A stretch of DNA of 64,000 nt from Suipraeoptans intestinalis (lineage in GTDB: Bacteria > Bacillota > Clostridia > Lachnospirales > Lachnospiraceae). Numbering within the stretch: position 1 is the first letter of the stretch; every line of letters begins with the position of its first letter. The translations under genes were made by a program, and so were the position numbers. Shown here piece after piece: positions 1 to 9,111 of this stretch. The notes beneath the pieces were generated by a model. The model was not told where the DNA came from, did no database searches, and saw only the letters and a list, made by a program, of their open reading frames with translations. The DNA lies in contig NZ_VULY01000018.1 of the NCBI RefSeq assembly GCF_009696485.1, positions 62,001 to 126,000 of the forward strand, given 5' to 3'.

Positions 1-1
1 G

Positions 2-361
2 GACGGAAGCACCTGGTATTTCCTTTCCGGCAGCGGGGCCATGCAGACCGGTTGGCTGAATCAGGGAGGCGCCTGGTACTATCTGAATCCGGCAGGCGGA
101 CAGATGATGACCGGCTGGATCAGCGTAGGCGGACAGTGGTACTTTATGGACAAAGAGACGGGAGCCATGCGTACCGGCTGGATTAAGGATGGAAGTACCT
201 GGTACTTCTTAAACGGCAACGGAACCATGAAAACCGGCTGGCTGCAGAGCGGAACCATCTGGTACTATCTGAAGGCGGACGGAGCTATGGCGGAAAATAC
301 AGTAGTAAATGTAGGCGGAACCAATTATCGGTTTGACGGATCGGGTGTGTGGCTTCCTTAG
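2..361 (+). CDS. C-terminal part of a secreted cell-wall/choline-binding repeat protein (5' truncated)
   Basis: The reading frame is open from the first bases of the window, so only the last 119 residues of the protein are present. They consist of consecutive CW_binding_1-type units of about 20 residues (pattern TGW-x6-WYYL-x5-GAM), here TGWIKDGSTWYFLNGNGTM and its neighbours, ending in a degenerate terminal unit (NVGGTNYRFDGSGVW). Such repeats fold as beta-hairpin solenoids that hold surface proteins to choline or glycan in the envelope of Gram-positive bacteria; the ligand here is unknown. The same terminal unit closes the next two genes, so this is the first of three tandem paralogs. The missing N-terminus presumably carries the signal peptide and functional domain. 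Confident as to domain, not function. Confidence 0.85.
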   Translation, partial: DGSTWYFLSGSGAMQTGWLNQGGAWYYLNPAGGQMMTGWISVGGQWYFMDKETGAMRTGWIKDGSTWYFLNGNGTMKTGWLQSGTIWYYLKADGAMAENTVVNVGGTNYRFDGSGVWLP

Positions 362-423
362 CCACGCACCAAAAGGAAACACTTTGAAACATTCTCAGAT
401 AAGACAACAGGGGGAAAATACAG

Positions 424-2556
424 ATGAAAACAAAATGGATGCCGGTACAGATCAAAGGGATCCTGCTGGCAGCAGGCGTGCTTTTTACGGCAGGATGCAT
501 GGGAAACTCTGCCAGGGCAGAGGAGGGAATTCCTGTTTCCCAGGATACCTTTCCCAATGAAAGCTTTCGTAGCTATGTGGAAGCAAACATCGATACCAAT
601 GGCGACAAGAGTCTGTCTCCGGAAGAAAGAGCGGCGGTGACGGCCTTGGATTTCAGCGAGGAGGGACTGTCCCTGACCACGCTGAAGGGGATTGAATATT
701 TCACGGAACTGGAATCCTTAAACTGTTCTTTCAGTGAAGTGGAAGAACTGGACGTGACCAGAAACTCCAAATTGAAAATATTGGACTGCTCCTATAATGA
801 AAATCTGAAGGCGATTGACGTGACGGGAAATCCGGCGCTGGAGATCCTGTATTGCTATGAAACAAAGATCGCATCTTTAAATGTGACCGAAAATCCCGGA
901 CTGATCCGGCTGGACTGCAATGCAACCCAGTTGAAAGAACTGGATGTGACCAGAAACCCAAAGCTGTTTGCCCTGAATTTTTCCGGGACGGATATTTCCT
1001 CTATCGACGTGACTCAAAATCCGCAGCTATACGAGATCTACACGACACGCTCCAAGCTGGAATCTTTGGATGTCAGCCGGAACCCGGAACTGGTGCATAT
1101 CTGGGTAAGCGGGACAAACGTAACAGAACTGAATGTAAAAAACAATCCGAAGCTGGCCATTTTGATGGTGGACAATACCGCCATTACCAGTCTGGATCTT
1201 AGCGGCAATCCTGGAATGCAGGAACTGTACTGCTACAATACCCAGATCAGCAGCCTGGATCTGACATCTTTTCCGGCATTTAAGACCCTGGAATGCTATG
1301 ATACACCGATCGAACAGCTGAATCTGGGGAAGAATCCCAATCTGGTGGGGCTGGACTGTTCCAGAACCAAGATCCGATCCTTGGATCTTTCCCAGAACAA
1401 AAATCTGAAGAGACTGGAATGTGCAGAGACCAAGATCGGAAGTCTGGATCTGTCCAACCAGTCACAGCTTAGGACGCTGAATATCAAAGATACCCTGATC
1501 CAAAATCTTCAGACGCTGGATCTTCGCCACTGCAAAGAACTGGAATACCTTTTCTGTGACAGAGCCCAGATCAAGGAGATCCGTCTGGCTCCGGGTGCGC
1601 CGTTGTCCGACCTGACCTGCTCGGATAACGGGCTGACCGAGCTGGATCTGCGGGCATACAGTGGAATCTGGGGATTTTCAGCAGAACATGTAGCCAGACA
1701 GGTTCGGGACGTATATGGTCCTGTTACCAAAGGAGGAAAGATGTTCGACCTAAAGACGGTGGTGGCAGATCTTTCCAAGGTTACGGTGGCTTCGTCGGAT
1801 CAGTATGCCTACGATCCGGCAACCGGCATACTGACAATGGAAGGAGAAGCCCCCACAGAGGTTCACTATACCTACCAGACAGGTGTTGAGAATGTTCTTA
1901 TGGATGTTCTTTTGGAGGTGCATCCGTTGTATGGGGAATGGATTAAGGACGGAACCGGCTGGTGGTATCGCTTTGCAAACGGATCCTATCCGGTGAATCA
2001 GTGGGAAGAGATCGACGGACAGTGGTATTACTTTAACGGCGCCGGCTATGCTCTTTGCGGACAGTGGCAGGGCTTTGGCGGCACCTGGTACTATTTTGAC
2101 GGAAGCTGTAAGGCGGTGACCGGCTGGCAGCTTATAAGCGGCGCCTGGTATTATTTTGATCTGCCAACCTGTGCCATGAAAACCGGCTGGATCAAAGACG
2201 GAGGCACCTGGTACTACCTTTCCGGCAGCGGAGCCATGCACACCGGCTGGCTGAATCAGGGCGGCTCCTGGTATTATCTGAATCCGGCAGGCGGACAGAT
2301 GATGACCGGCTGGATCAGCGTAGGCGGACAGTGGTACTTTATGGATAAGGAGACGGGAGCCATGTGTACCGGCTGGATTCAGGACGGAAGTACCTGGTAC
2401 TACCTTTCCGGCAGCGGAGCTATGCATACCGGGTGGCTGAATCAGGGCGGAGTCTGGTATTATCTGAAAGTAGACGGAGCCATGGCGGCAGACATCCTGT
2501 TAAACGTAGGCGGAATAAATTATCGTTTTGATAACAGCGGGGCATGGGTGGGATAG
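424..2556 (+). CDS. Secreted leucine-rich-repeat protein with C-terminal cell-wall-binding repeats
   Basis: 710 residues. The start is supported by an AGGGGGAA Shine-Dalgarno 6-7 bases upstream. Residues 1-33 form a signal peptide with a lipobox-like end (VLFTAGC), so it may be a lipoprotein or simply secreted. Residues 56-68 contain an EF-hand-like loop (DTNGDKSLSPEE). About residues 75-430 hold some fifteen irregular 21-22-residue leucine-rich repeats with a recurring N-P-x-L and LDV/LDLS core, typical of LRR surface proteins in gut Clostridia. About residues 505-690 are CW_binding_1 repeats, nearly identical at DNA level to those of the flanking paralogs. Probably surface-attached and involved in adhesion or ligand binding; no enzyme domain is visible. 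It lies 62 bp after the previous paralog. Confidence 0.85.
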   Translation: MKTKWMPVQIKGILLAAGVLFTAGCMGNSARAEEGIPVSQDTFPNESFRSYVEANIDTNGDKSLSPEERAAVTALDFSEEGLSLTTLKGIEYFTELESLNCSFSEVEELDVTRNSKLKILDCSYNENLKAIDVTGNPALEILYCYETKIASLNVTENPGLIRLDCNATQLKELDVTRNPKLFALNFSGTDISSIDVTQNPQLYEIYTTRSKLESLDVSRNPELVHIWVSGTNVTELNVKNNPKLAILMVDNTAITSLDLSGNPGMQELYCYNTQISSLDLTSFPAFKTLECYDTPIEQLNLGKNPNLVGLDCSRTKIRSLDLSQNKNLKRLECAETKIGSLDLSNQSQLRTLNIKDTLIQNLQTLDLRHCKELEYLFCDRAQIKEIRLAPGAPLSDLTCSDNGLTELDLRAYSGIWGFSAEHVARQVRDVYGPVTKGGKMFDLKTVVADLSKVTVASSDQYAYDPATGILTMEGEAPTEVHYTYQTGVENVLMDVLLEVHPLYGEWIKDGTGWWYRFANGSYPVNQWEEIDGQWYYFNGAGYALCGQWQGFGGTWYYFDGSCKAVTGWQLISGAWYYFDLPTCAMKTGWIKDGGTWYYLSGSGAMHTGWLNQGGSWYYLNPAGGQMMTGWISVGGQWYFMDKETGAMCTGWIQDGSTWYYLSGSGAMHTGWLNQGGVWYYLKVDGAMAADILLNVGGINYRFDNSGAWVG

Positions 2557-2602
2557 CCCTGCATCCGCGGAGTTTCCAAAAATAAAAAATGAAAAAAATA
2601 CA

Positions 2603-2633
2603 GATCCGGATCTTTGATACAAGGATCCGGGTC
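2603..2633. other. Perfectly paired 14-bp hairpin upstream of the large LRR gene
   Basis: Arms 2603-2616 and 2620-2633 pair over 14 positions (two G-T pairs) around a 3-base loop. On the + strand it is followed by purines, not a T-run, so it is not a normal terminator for the upstream gene; on the - strand it is followed by a T-rich stretch. It ends 12 bases before the GAGAGGTG ribosome-binding region of the 2657 gene, so it may affect mRNA stability or translation. Confidence 0.5.
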
Positions 2634-2656
2634 AGGGGAAAGAGAGAGGTGACAGT

Positions 2657-5600
2657 ATGAAATGTAAGTGCGGTATCGGAAGGAAGGTGTTTGCAGCCAT
2701 CACAGCAGCAGCTGTAATCATCTCTTCTTCTATGATCGGGAGTGGTATGTCCGAGGTTTTTGCAGCCAACTGCGGCGGATTGGAGGAAGTGGATGTCTAT
2801 CCGCCGGGAGAAAATGAAGTGATCCGGGATCCGGCCCTGCACTGGGCTGTCCGGGCTTCCTTGAACGCCATCAAGGAACCGATACAGATGACTCCGGAAA
2901 TCTTAAAAGGGGTCAGACATTTGTCTTATGCACAGTGCAACCATCCGGAAAATTTTACTACATGGAAGCAGCAGTACTGGATCGACAATCTGGAAGGACT
3001 GCAATATGCCACAAATATGCAGGTTTTGGAAATTACCTCTACCAATATCAAAGAGGGGGCAAGCATCCGGGACCTTTCACCACTGGCAGATCTGACCAGA
3101 TTGGAAAGTATCCAGCTGATCAGTGACAATATTTCGAATATTGATCCCTTGAAAAAGCTGACCAATCTGACTTTGCTGAAATTGGACAGTAATCAGATCG
3201 AAGACATTTCTGCGCTGGTCAATATGAAAAAACTTTCCACTTTGACGATACGGCAGAATCAAATCAAAGATGCGAGTGTGCTGACCGGGCTGACGGCTCT
3301 TCAGTATGCGGATCTGTCATCCAATCAGATCACTGCCCTTCCGGATCTGTCCAACCTGAAAGCTCTTAAAACACTCCTTTTGGGCGGAAATCAGCTGACG
3401 GATGTTACTCCTATTGGAAAGCTTAGAAGTCTGGAAGAGCTGGATCTTTCAAAAAATCCCAATATTACAGATGTAAGAGCACTGGCCGGACTGACCAACC
3501 TGGTAAAGGAACGGACACTTCTTCCGGAGGGACTGAACAAAGAAGATCTGTTTGCAGCCATTCATGTCAATCAGCTGTTTGGGAAATTCAGCCTCAGTAA
3601 CATGACTTCCGGCGACACAGATGCGGCAGAAGCCGTGCTGGAAGCCTATGACTCCCTGACAGAAGAACAAAAGACATACATCCCCTCTGAAAAAATGGAA
3701 GCAGTAAGGAGTAATCTCCAAAAGGTAAAAAGCGGAGAGGCTCCTGACGCCTATCCCCAGTGGGAAGAGGGAAATGTCAAGGTACCGGTACTGGACCGCC
3801 TGATTTTCAAAATCGTGGATAAGACAGGAAAACCTCTTTCGGGGATTTCGTTTACAAGGCATTCCATGGGAACCACCTCATTTGTTTCAGACGAGTCAGG
3901 AATCCTGACGATTCCCCACAGACCCTGGGATGAATGGAATGATCCGTGGGTGGAGATCAGCGGAACTGATTATGTAGCGTCTCCGGCAAGAGTGGAATAT
4001 CGCCTGAAAGGCGGAAAGACCTTTACGGTCAATGGAAAGGAAGTCACCGGACTGGAAGAATTTGTGATTGTAGTCACGCCCAAGAATGAGTATGTGGATA
4101 AATCTGTCCTGGAGGATGCCCTAAAGAAGTCGTCTGAGACAGAAGAGGAATTTCTTTATACCGCAGCGTCCTGGGATGCATACCGACAGGCCTACGATGA
4201 GGCAAAGTCTGCCCTGGAAGATATGGAGGCCGGACAGGAGAGGGTCAATGTGGCTGCACAGAATCTGACGGCTGCCTTTCAGGGACTGACAAGGACAGAC
4301 GTGGTGCGCGCTTTGAAGGTGAAAGTGACGGATAAAAACGGACATCTGTTTGCCAGAGCATTCAAGTTTCAGATCCGCCACAGCGGTACAGGAGCCAACG
4401 CCTACAATGAATATTCTGACGGGGCTACGGGAATCGCCTATTTCCGCCCCACGCCTGCCTTCAAAGCCGGACAGAGCTGGGATATTCTGGCATGCGTAGA
4501 AGAGCCTTATGAAATCTCCACTGTGAAGCTTACGATCGGAGAAAAGAACGGTGAGCTCTACATCAAACAGGTGAATGGCAAGGAGGTTTCTCCCGGATTT
4601 GAAATGACGGTGACTGTGAATCCGGCCACAAAGGCTACCGCTGTACGTAAGCCGGACAAGACGGTGCTGGAGGCAATGACGGCACAGGCAAAAGAGAAAA
4701 AAGCTTCCGATTATCTGCCGTCTACCTTCCGGGCCTTGACAGAACAGATCGCACGGGCAGAGGATGCACTGCAAAAGACAAATGCTTCCCAGGAGGAATA
4801 CAACCAGGCTGCCGCAGATCTGAGGAAGGCGGAAGGATCACTGAAGAAGGTTCCGAATAAGGCGGCATTGGCAGAGGAAATCTCTTTGAAAGACAGCTAT
4901 ACTTCCGCCTATTATACCGCCTCCAGCTGGAAAAAATATGAAGAGGTGTATCTGTCGGCAAAAGCTGTTTATGAGGACAAGGAAGCAGATCAGGCACAGG
5001 TGGACAGAGCCTGCGGGGAACTGAAAGCAGGGAGAGAAGCGCTGGCCAGAGCTGCCGATAAGGCGGCTATCAAAGTATTGATAGATGCCTGCGCCAACCT
5101 GAAGGCGGAAAATTACGAAAGTGGATTTAAAGAACTGGTGGAGGTCCTGAATGCAGCAAAGAAGATCTATCAGGATCCGGATGCCACACAGGAAGCGGTG
5201 GATGCAGAGAAAGCAAAACTGGAAGATGCTATGCTGAAGCTGGTACCGGTGACTCCTAAAAAGCCGGAAACCTGTGAACCGGGGGTATTTCGTGCGAAAG
5301 TCGTAAACGGGAAAGGGCAGCCGCTTGCAGGAATTAAGTTTTCAGTGGAAAGTGAAGGAGAAAAGCTGGATCTGACACCATCGGACAAGCAGGGGCTGAT
5401 CGAAGTATTTTTGATGCCTTTTGATGCACAGAAGGACTTTACGGTAACATTGTCCGACGACAGATACACGACTTCGGATACACATACTTACCGGGTAAAG
5501 AAAAAGGACGGAGTCTACGGCGGATTTTTGGATACGGTAGACGGAAAGCCTTATGAAGACGGACTGACTTTGACCTACACGCTGAAAGCCTTAAAAGAGG

Positions 5601-6508
5601 CAGATAAGACGACTTTGAAAAAACAATTGGAGGAGGCCGCTTTACTGGAGGGGAAAAAGGAGAGGTTCACAGAAGAGTCCTTTGCAAATTTCCTGAAGGC
5701 ATTGTCTCAGGCAAAAGCAGTGAATGAAGACTTTGAAGCGCTTCCAAAAGAAGTGAACGCGGCGGAAAAAGCGCTGAAGCAAGCGATAGAGCAGCTGGAG
5801 AAACGGATGGTACCGCCGGCCCTGAACGAATGGAGGATGGACGGAACCGGCTGGTGGTATCGCTTGGCAGATGGGTCCTATCCGATGAATCGATGGGAGA
5901 AGATCGACGGACAATGGTATTACTTTAATGGATCCGGTTACGCTCTTTGCGGACAGTGGCAGAACTTTGGCGGTACCTGGTACTATTTTGACGGAAGCTG
6001 TAAGGCGGTGACCGGATGGCAGACGATTGGCGGGATCTGGTATTTCTTTGATCAGGAGACCTGTGCCATGAAAACCGGCTGGATCAAAGACGGAAGCACC
6101 TGGTACTATCTTTCCGGCAGCGGAGCTATGCATACCGGGTGGCTGAATCAGGGAGGCGCCTGGTACTATCTTTCCGGCAGCGGAGCTATGCATACCGGGT
6201 GGCTGAATCAGGGAGGCGCCTGGTACTATCTGAATCCGGCAGGCGGACAGATGATGACCGGCTGGGTCAGCGTAGGCGGACAGTGGTACTTTATGGACAA
6301 GGAGACAGGAGCCATGAAAACCGGCTGGATCAAAGACGGAAGCACCTGGTACTATCTTTCCGGCAGCGGAGCTATGCATACCGGGTGGCTGAATCAGGGC
6401 GGAGTCTGGTATTATCTGCAGGGAAGCGGAGCCATGGCAGAACAGACAGTACTATCCGTTGGCGGGATCCGGTACCGGTTCGGTGCAAACGGAGTATGGA
6501 TCGGATAA
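2657..6508 (+). CDS. Large internalin-like surface protein: LRR, FIVAR modules, cell-wall-binding repeats
   Basis: 1283 residues; start supported by GAGAGGTG 5 bases upstream. Residues 1-37 are a signal peptide ending in VFAA. About 95-300: internalin-type 22-residue LRRs (L-x-x-L-x-L-x-x-N-x-I-x-D). About 370-470, 550-660 and 870-980: beta-rich Ig/carboxypeptidase-regulatory-like segments. Five helical FIVAR-like modules at about 480-545, 667-735, 733-800, 800-865 and 983-1050, each opening with DK or NK and a helix. About 1058-1258: CW_binding_1 repeats, including an exact 20-residue duplication. The layout predicts a long stalk holding an LRR ligand-binding head away from the wall, as in adhesins; the ligand cannot be told. 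It is the third member of the tandem array and is followed by a clear terminator. Confidence 0.85.
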   Translation: MKCKCGIGRKVFAAITAAAVIISSSMIGSGMSEVFAANCGGLEEVDVYPPGENEVIRDPALHWAVRASLNAIKEPIQMTPEILKGVRHLSYAQCNHPENFTTWKQQYWIDNLEGLQYATNMQVLEITSTNIKEGASIRDLSPLADLTRLESIQLISDNISNIDPLKKLTNLTLLKLDSNQIEDISALVNMKKLSTLTIRQNQIKDASVLTGLTALQYADLSSNQITALPDLSNLKALKTLLLGGNQLTDVTPIGKLRSLEELDLSKNPNITDVRALAGLTNLVKERTLLPEGLNKEDLFAAIHVNQLFGKFSLSNMTSGDTDAAEAVLEAYDSLTEEQKTYIPSEKMEAVRSNLQKVKSGEAPDAYPQWEEGNVKVPVLDRLIFKIVDKTGKPLSGISFTRHSMGTTSFVSDESGILTIPHRPWDEWNDPWVEISGTDYVASPARVEYRLKGGKTFTVNGKEVTGLEEFVIVVTPKNEYVDKSVLEDALKKSSETEEEFLYTAASWDAYRQAYDEAKSALEDMEAGQERVNVAAQNLTAAFQGLTRTDVVRALKVKVTDKNGHLFARAFKFQIRHSGTGANAYNEYSDGATGIAYFRPTPAFKAGQSWDILACVEEPYEISTVKLTIGEKNGELYIKQVNGKEVSPGFEMTVTVNPATKATAVRKPDKTVLEAMTAQAKEKKASDYLPSTFRALTEQIARAEDALQKTNASQEEYNQAAADLRKAEGSLKKVPNKAALAEEISLKDSYTSAYYTASSWKKYEEVYLSAKAVYEDKEADQAQVDRACGELKAGREALARAADKAAIKVLIDACANLKAENYESGFKELVEVLNAAKKIYQDPDATQEAVDAEKAKLEDAMLKLVPVTPKKPETCEPGVFRAKVVNGKGQPLAGIKFSVESEGEKLDLTPSDKQGLIEVFLMPFDAQKDFTVTLSDDRYTTSDTHTYRVKKKDGVYGGFLDTVDGKPYEDGLTLTYTLKALKEADKTTLKKQLEEAALLEGKKERFTEESFANFLKALSQAKAVNEDFEALPKEVNAAEKALKQAIEQLEKRMVPPALNEWRMDGTGWWYRLADGSYPMNRWEKIDGQWYYFNGSGYALCGQWQNFGGTWYYFDGSCKAVTGWQTIGGIWYFFDQETCAMKTGWIKDGSTWYYLSGSGAMHTGWLNQGGAWYYLSGSGAMHTGWLNQGGAWYYLNPAGGQMMTGWVSVGGQWYFMDKETGAMKTGWIKDGSTWYYLSGSGAMHTGWLNQGGVWYYLQGSGAMAEQTVLSVGGIRYRFGANGVWIG
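6101..6220 (+). repeat. Exact 60-bp tandem duplication inside the CW-repeat region
   Basis: Bases 6101-6160 and 6161-6220 are identical over the full 60 bp, and identity continues for about 11 bases beyond. Each copy encodes one 20-residue CW unit (WYYLSGSGAMHTGWLNQGGA), so the duplication is in frame. The absence of any silent difference indicates recent slippage or unequal crossing-over. Confidence 0.95.
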
Positions 6509-6572
6509 GATGCAGCAGACAAAATAACATACAAAAATATTCGATGTCCTGATGGCATCTTACAGAAAATGC

Positions 6573-6612
6573 GATAGCAATCCTACGGCAGGAAGGGTTG
6601 CTATCTTTTTTG
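6573..6612 (+). terminator. Intrinsic terminator after the LRR array
   Basis: Stem GATAGCAATCC pairs with GGGTTGCTATC and is followed by six Ts. It lies 65 bp after the stop of the large LRR gene and separates the surface-protein array from the glycosyltransferase. Confidence 0.85.
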
Positions 6613-6700
6613 AAATCAGATAGAATGAAAAATATTGTTGGCAAAGAAAGGCGGCTTCCTGCAGCCGGAACGAGAACAGACCAAGAAAGAGAGTCCGACT

Positions 6701-7966
6701 ATGATCAGTGTAGTAATGTGTACCTATAACCGGGAAAGATTTTTGAGAAGGGCAATCGAAAGCGTACAGAACCAGACATGGACAGACTGGGAGTTTCTGA
6801 TTGTGGACGATGGTTCCACCGATGGCTCCCTGGAAGTCCTGCATTCTTTTCGTGATGAGCGGATACGGATTTTTTCTGCCGGGAGAAATTCCTTTTACTG
6901 TCACACGGTCAAAACGGCTCTGCAGGAATGCAAAGGAGAGTATATTGCCTTCATCAACAGTGACGATGCCTGGTATCCTACCAAGCTGGAGGAACAGATG
7001 CAGATCATGGAAACCCACAGGGAATACGGCGCCTGCTTTACCAATGTAACTCTGGTGGATGATGAAGGAAGGGATATCACGGCGCAGTGTCCACAGATGG
7101 CAGGGGTTTTCTCCACGATCTTTCACACACAGAAAGACTATTTAAAGCATTTTCTTTTGCATGGAAATACGCTGTGCCATCCCTCTTCCCTGATCAGAAG
7201 GGATATTTTTGAACGATCAGGAGGACTGCAGATCCTGTTTTCACAGGTGGCAGATCTGGATCTGTGGGTCCGCATCGTTACAATGGCTCCGATCTATGTG
7301 ATCCCCAGACCTCTGGTCTGGTTTCGCTGGGACGTGAAGTCACAGGATCAGGTCAGCAGCTCTACGACCAGTCATCTGATCCGGACGTTCAACGAGGAAT
7401 GTATTATCCGGAAGGAATTGATAGAAAGGCTGTCGGACAGGGAATTTCGGGAATATTTTCAGGAACTGTTTGAAAATCCGGAGTCGGCGACTCCGCTGGA
7501 GCTGGCATTTGAAAGGGCGTTTGTGCTGTCCAAATGTATGAGGGACGGCTGTGACCTGAAGCTGTTGGGGTACTGGAAGATCCGGGAAGTCCTGGAGGAA
7601 GAAGGGGCAGTAGATCTTTTGTATACACATTTTCATAAAACGATCTACGACATCTATGCATGGGGGAAGGAACATTTCTATGTAGACCCGTGGATCTGCC
7701 AGAAGCTGGCGGAGGGAGAACAAAAGGAAGCGATCCTTCGACAGTGTCAAAAAGAAACAGAGGATTTTCGGAAGCTGGCAGAAGATTATAAGAAGCATTC
7801 GGACGGCTATGCGGAGGCTTATAAAAAAACAGAAGCAGAGCGTCTGATCTGGAAGGAAAATTCCCGTCAACTGGAAGAGAGGATCCGTATTTATGAAACT
7901 TCTACCATCTGGAAGATGACGAAGCCGCTCAGACAGTTTCTTGACTGGCTGAAAAGGGGGAAATAA
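6701..7966 (+). CDS. Family 2 glycosyltransferase
   Basis: 421 residues from the ATG that opens the conserved MISVVMCTYNRE motif; upstream in-frame TTG codons would add a charged leader not expected in the family. Residues 1-110 are a GT-A nucleotide-sugar-binding fold: VVMCTYNR, VDDGSTDGS and the metal-binding-type INSDDAWYP. About residues 165-210 contain the acceptor-side DLDLWVRI (ED/DxD-W type) motif. The C-terminal third is a charged helix or coiled coil ending STIWKMTKPLRQFLDWLKR, a tail common in surface-polysaccharide transferases of Clostridia. It probably transfers a sugar to a cell-surface glycan on the cytoplasmic face; donor and acceptor are unknown. It is followed at 40 bp by the broken phosphotransferase, suggesting a joint pathway. 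Confidence 0.85.
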   Translation: MISVVMCTYNRERFLRRAIESVQNQTWTDWEFLIVDDGSTDGSLEVLHSFRDERIRIFSAGRNSFYCHTVKTALQECKGEYIAFINSDDAWYPTKLEEQMQIMETHREYGACFTNVTLVDDEGRDITAQCPQMAGVFSTIFHTQKDYLKHFLLHGNTLCHPSSLIRRDIFERSGGLQILFSQVADLDLWVRIVTMAPIYVIPRPLVWFRWDVKSQDQVSSSTTSHLIRTFNEECIIRKELIERLSDREFREYFQELFENPESATPLELAFERAFVLSKCMRDGCDLKLLGYWKIREVLEEEGAVDLLYTHFHKTIYDIYAWGKEHFYVDPWICQKLAEGEQKEAILRQCQKETEDFRKLAEDYKKHSDGYAEAYKKTEAERLIWKENSRQLEERIRIYETSTIWKMTKPLRQFLDWLKRGK

Positions 7967-8006
7967 AAAAAGGTAAAAAATGAAAGAAAAAGGAGGCGTC
8001 CTATCT

Positions 8007-9025
8007 GTGGATCGTATCAAACAACTGGACACTTATGTAAATCGACCGGAGTTTAAGGAGCAGCTACGGATACCGGAAAACGAGGTGGTGGTGCTCCATC
8101 CTCTGGCACAGGGAGAATATAACATCAACTATTGGTTTTTCCATCCTGAAACGAAAGAAAAGCTGGTGCTGCGGCTGAATACCGGCAGCCAGATGCATCT
8201 GGAGGATCAGATCGGATATGAATATAAGGCGTTAAAGCTTTTGGAGCATTCCGGAAGAACCCCCATTCCCATCTGTGTGGATGGGAGCAGGCAGCAGCTG
8301 CCCTGGGGCATCCTGGTAATGAAATTTCTGGAAGGAAGAGCTCTGGATTACCGGAGAGATCTGCACCTTGCGGCGGAAGCCCTGGCGGATATACATAGTG
8401 TATCTGTCCCGGAGGACACGCATCTTCTTTCGCCCGGGAATCCTCTGAAAGCGATCCTGGAGGAATGTGAGGAAATGGTACAGACCTACTATCGCTCTTC
8501 GCTGGGGAAGTAGCTGTAAAACGCCAGATAGAGCAGCTTCTTCAGGCAGGCTGGGCATACCTTCATAGAGGTGGATCTGAGAACACCTACCAGTGCTGCA
8601 TCAATACAGAATTAAATGCAGGAAACTTCCTGATCCATCCGGAAGGGAAGATTCCTGCCTATGTGATAGACTGGGAGAAACCTCTGTACGGAGATATCGC
8701 TCAGGATCTGGGGCATTTTCTGGCTCCCACCACCACTTTCTGGAAGACGGATGTGATCCTGGAAAAAGAAGAAGAGGAGCAGTTTCTTAACAGGTATCTG
8801 CAGGCAGCGGACGGTCGGTTCGACACATCCTGTCTGAGGGAAAAGCTGGATCTTTACATTCCCATTACCTGTCTAAGAGGGGTTACCTGGTGCGCGATGG
8901 CCTGGGTGAAGTACCAGAATCCGGATCGTCCGATCCGAAACAGAGATACCTATCAAAAAATCTCCTCCTATCTTACAGAGGAATTTTTAACAAAGATCCG
9001 ACAACGGATCGGCGCATCCAATTAG
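8007..9025 (+). pseudogene. APH/choline-kinase-like phosphotransferase, disrupted by a -1 frameshift
   Basis: Two pieces of one kinase-fold (PF01636-like) protein lie in different frames. The first runs from GTG 8007 (AAGGAGG ten bases upstream; ATG 7980 is an alternative) to TAG 8513 and contains the N-lobe (KLVLRLNTGSQ, YEYKALKLLE, ILVMKFLEGRALDY). The second continues in frame from about 8507 to 9025 with EVAVKRQIEQLLQAGW, the catalytic-loop-like NTELNAGNFLI and the metal-binding IDWEKPLYGDIAQDLGHFL. Adding one G to the G run at 8504-8507 restores a continuous protein of about 339 residues. Either a recent null mutation, a sequencing or assembly error at a homopolymer, or (less likely) programmed frameshifting. 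The intact family phosphorylates small alcohols or sugars; the substrate is unknown. Confidence 0.75.
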
Positions 9026-9111
9026 GGGAAGGAAGGCGCCGGATTTCTTTTTTATACATATTATTGAAAAGCAGATAGTCTGTAGGAAAATTATTGAGAG
9101 GAAGTGGGGAA

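Noticed and set aside
1750-2427. Long open frame on the - strand under the CW repeats (and a similar one at 5642-6379)
   Set aside because: Its repeats (AGKVVPGASVFDPAG-like) are the antisense reading of the CW units in the + genes; no ribosome-binding site, and the + frames have clear domains.
5830-6430. CRISPR-like regular repeats
   Set aside because: The 60-63 bp periodicity is coding CW repeats without unique spacers; similar periodicity is seen in the other two surface-protein genes.
8500-8515. Programmed -1 ribosomal frameshift in the phosphotransferase
   Set aside because: CTG GGG AAG TAG does not give a full X-XXY-YYZ slippery heptamer; the A-site codon cannot re-pair. Mutation or sequencing error is more likely, though P-site slippage cannot be excluded.
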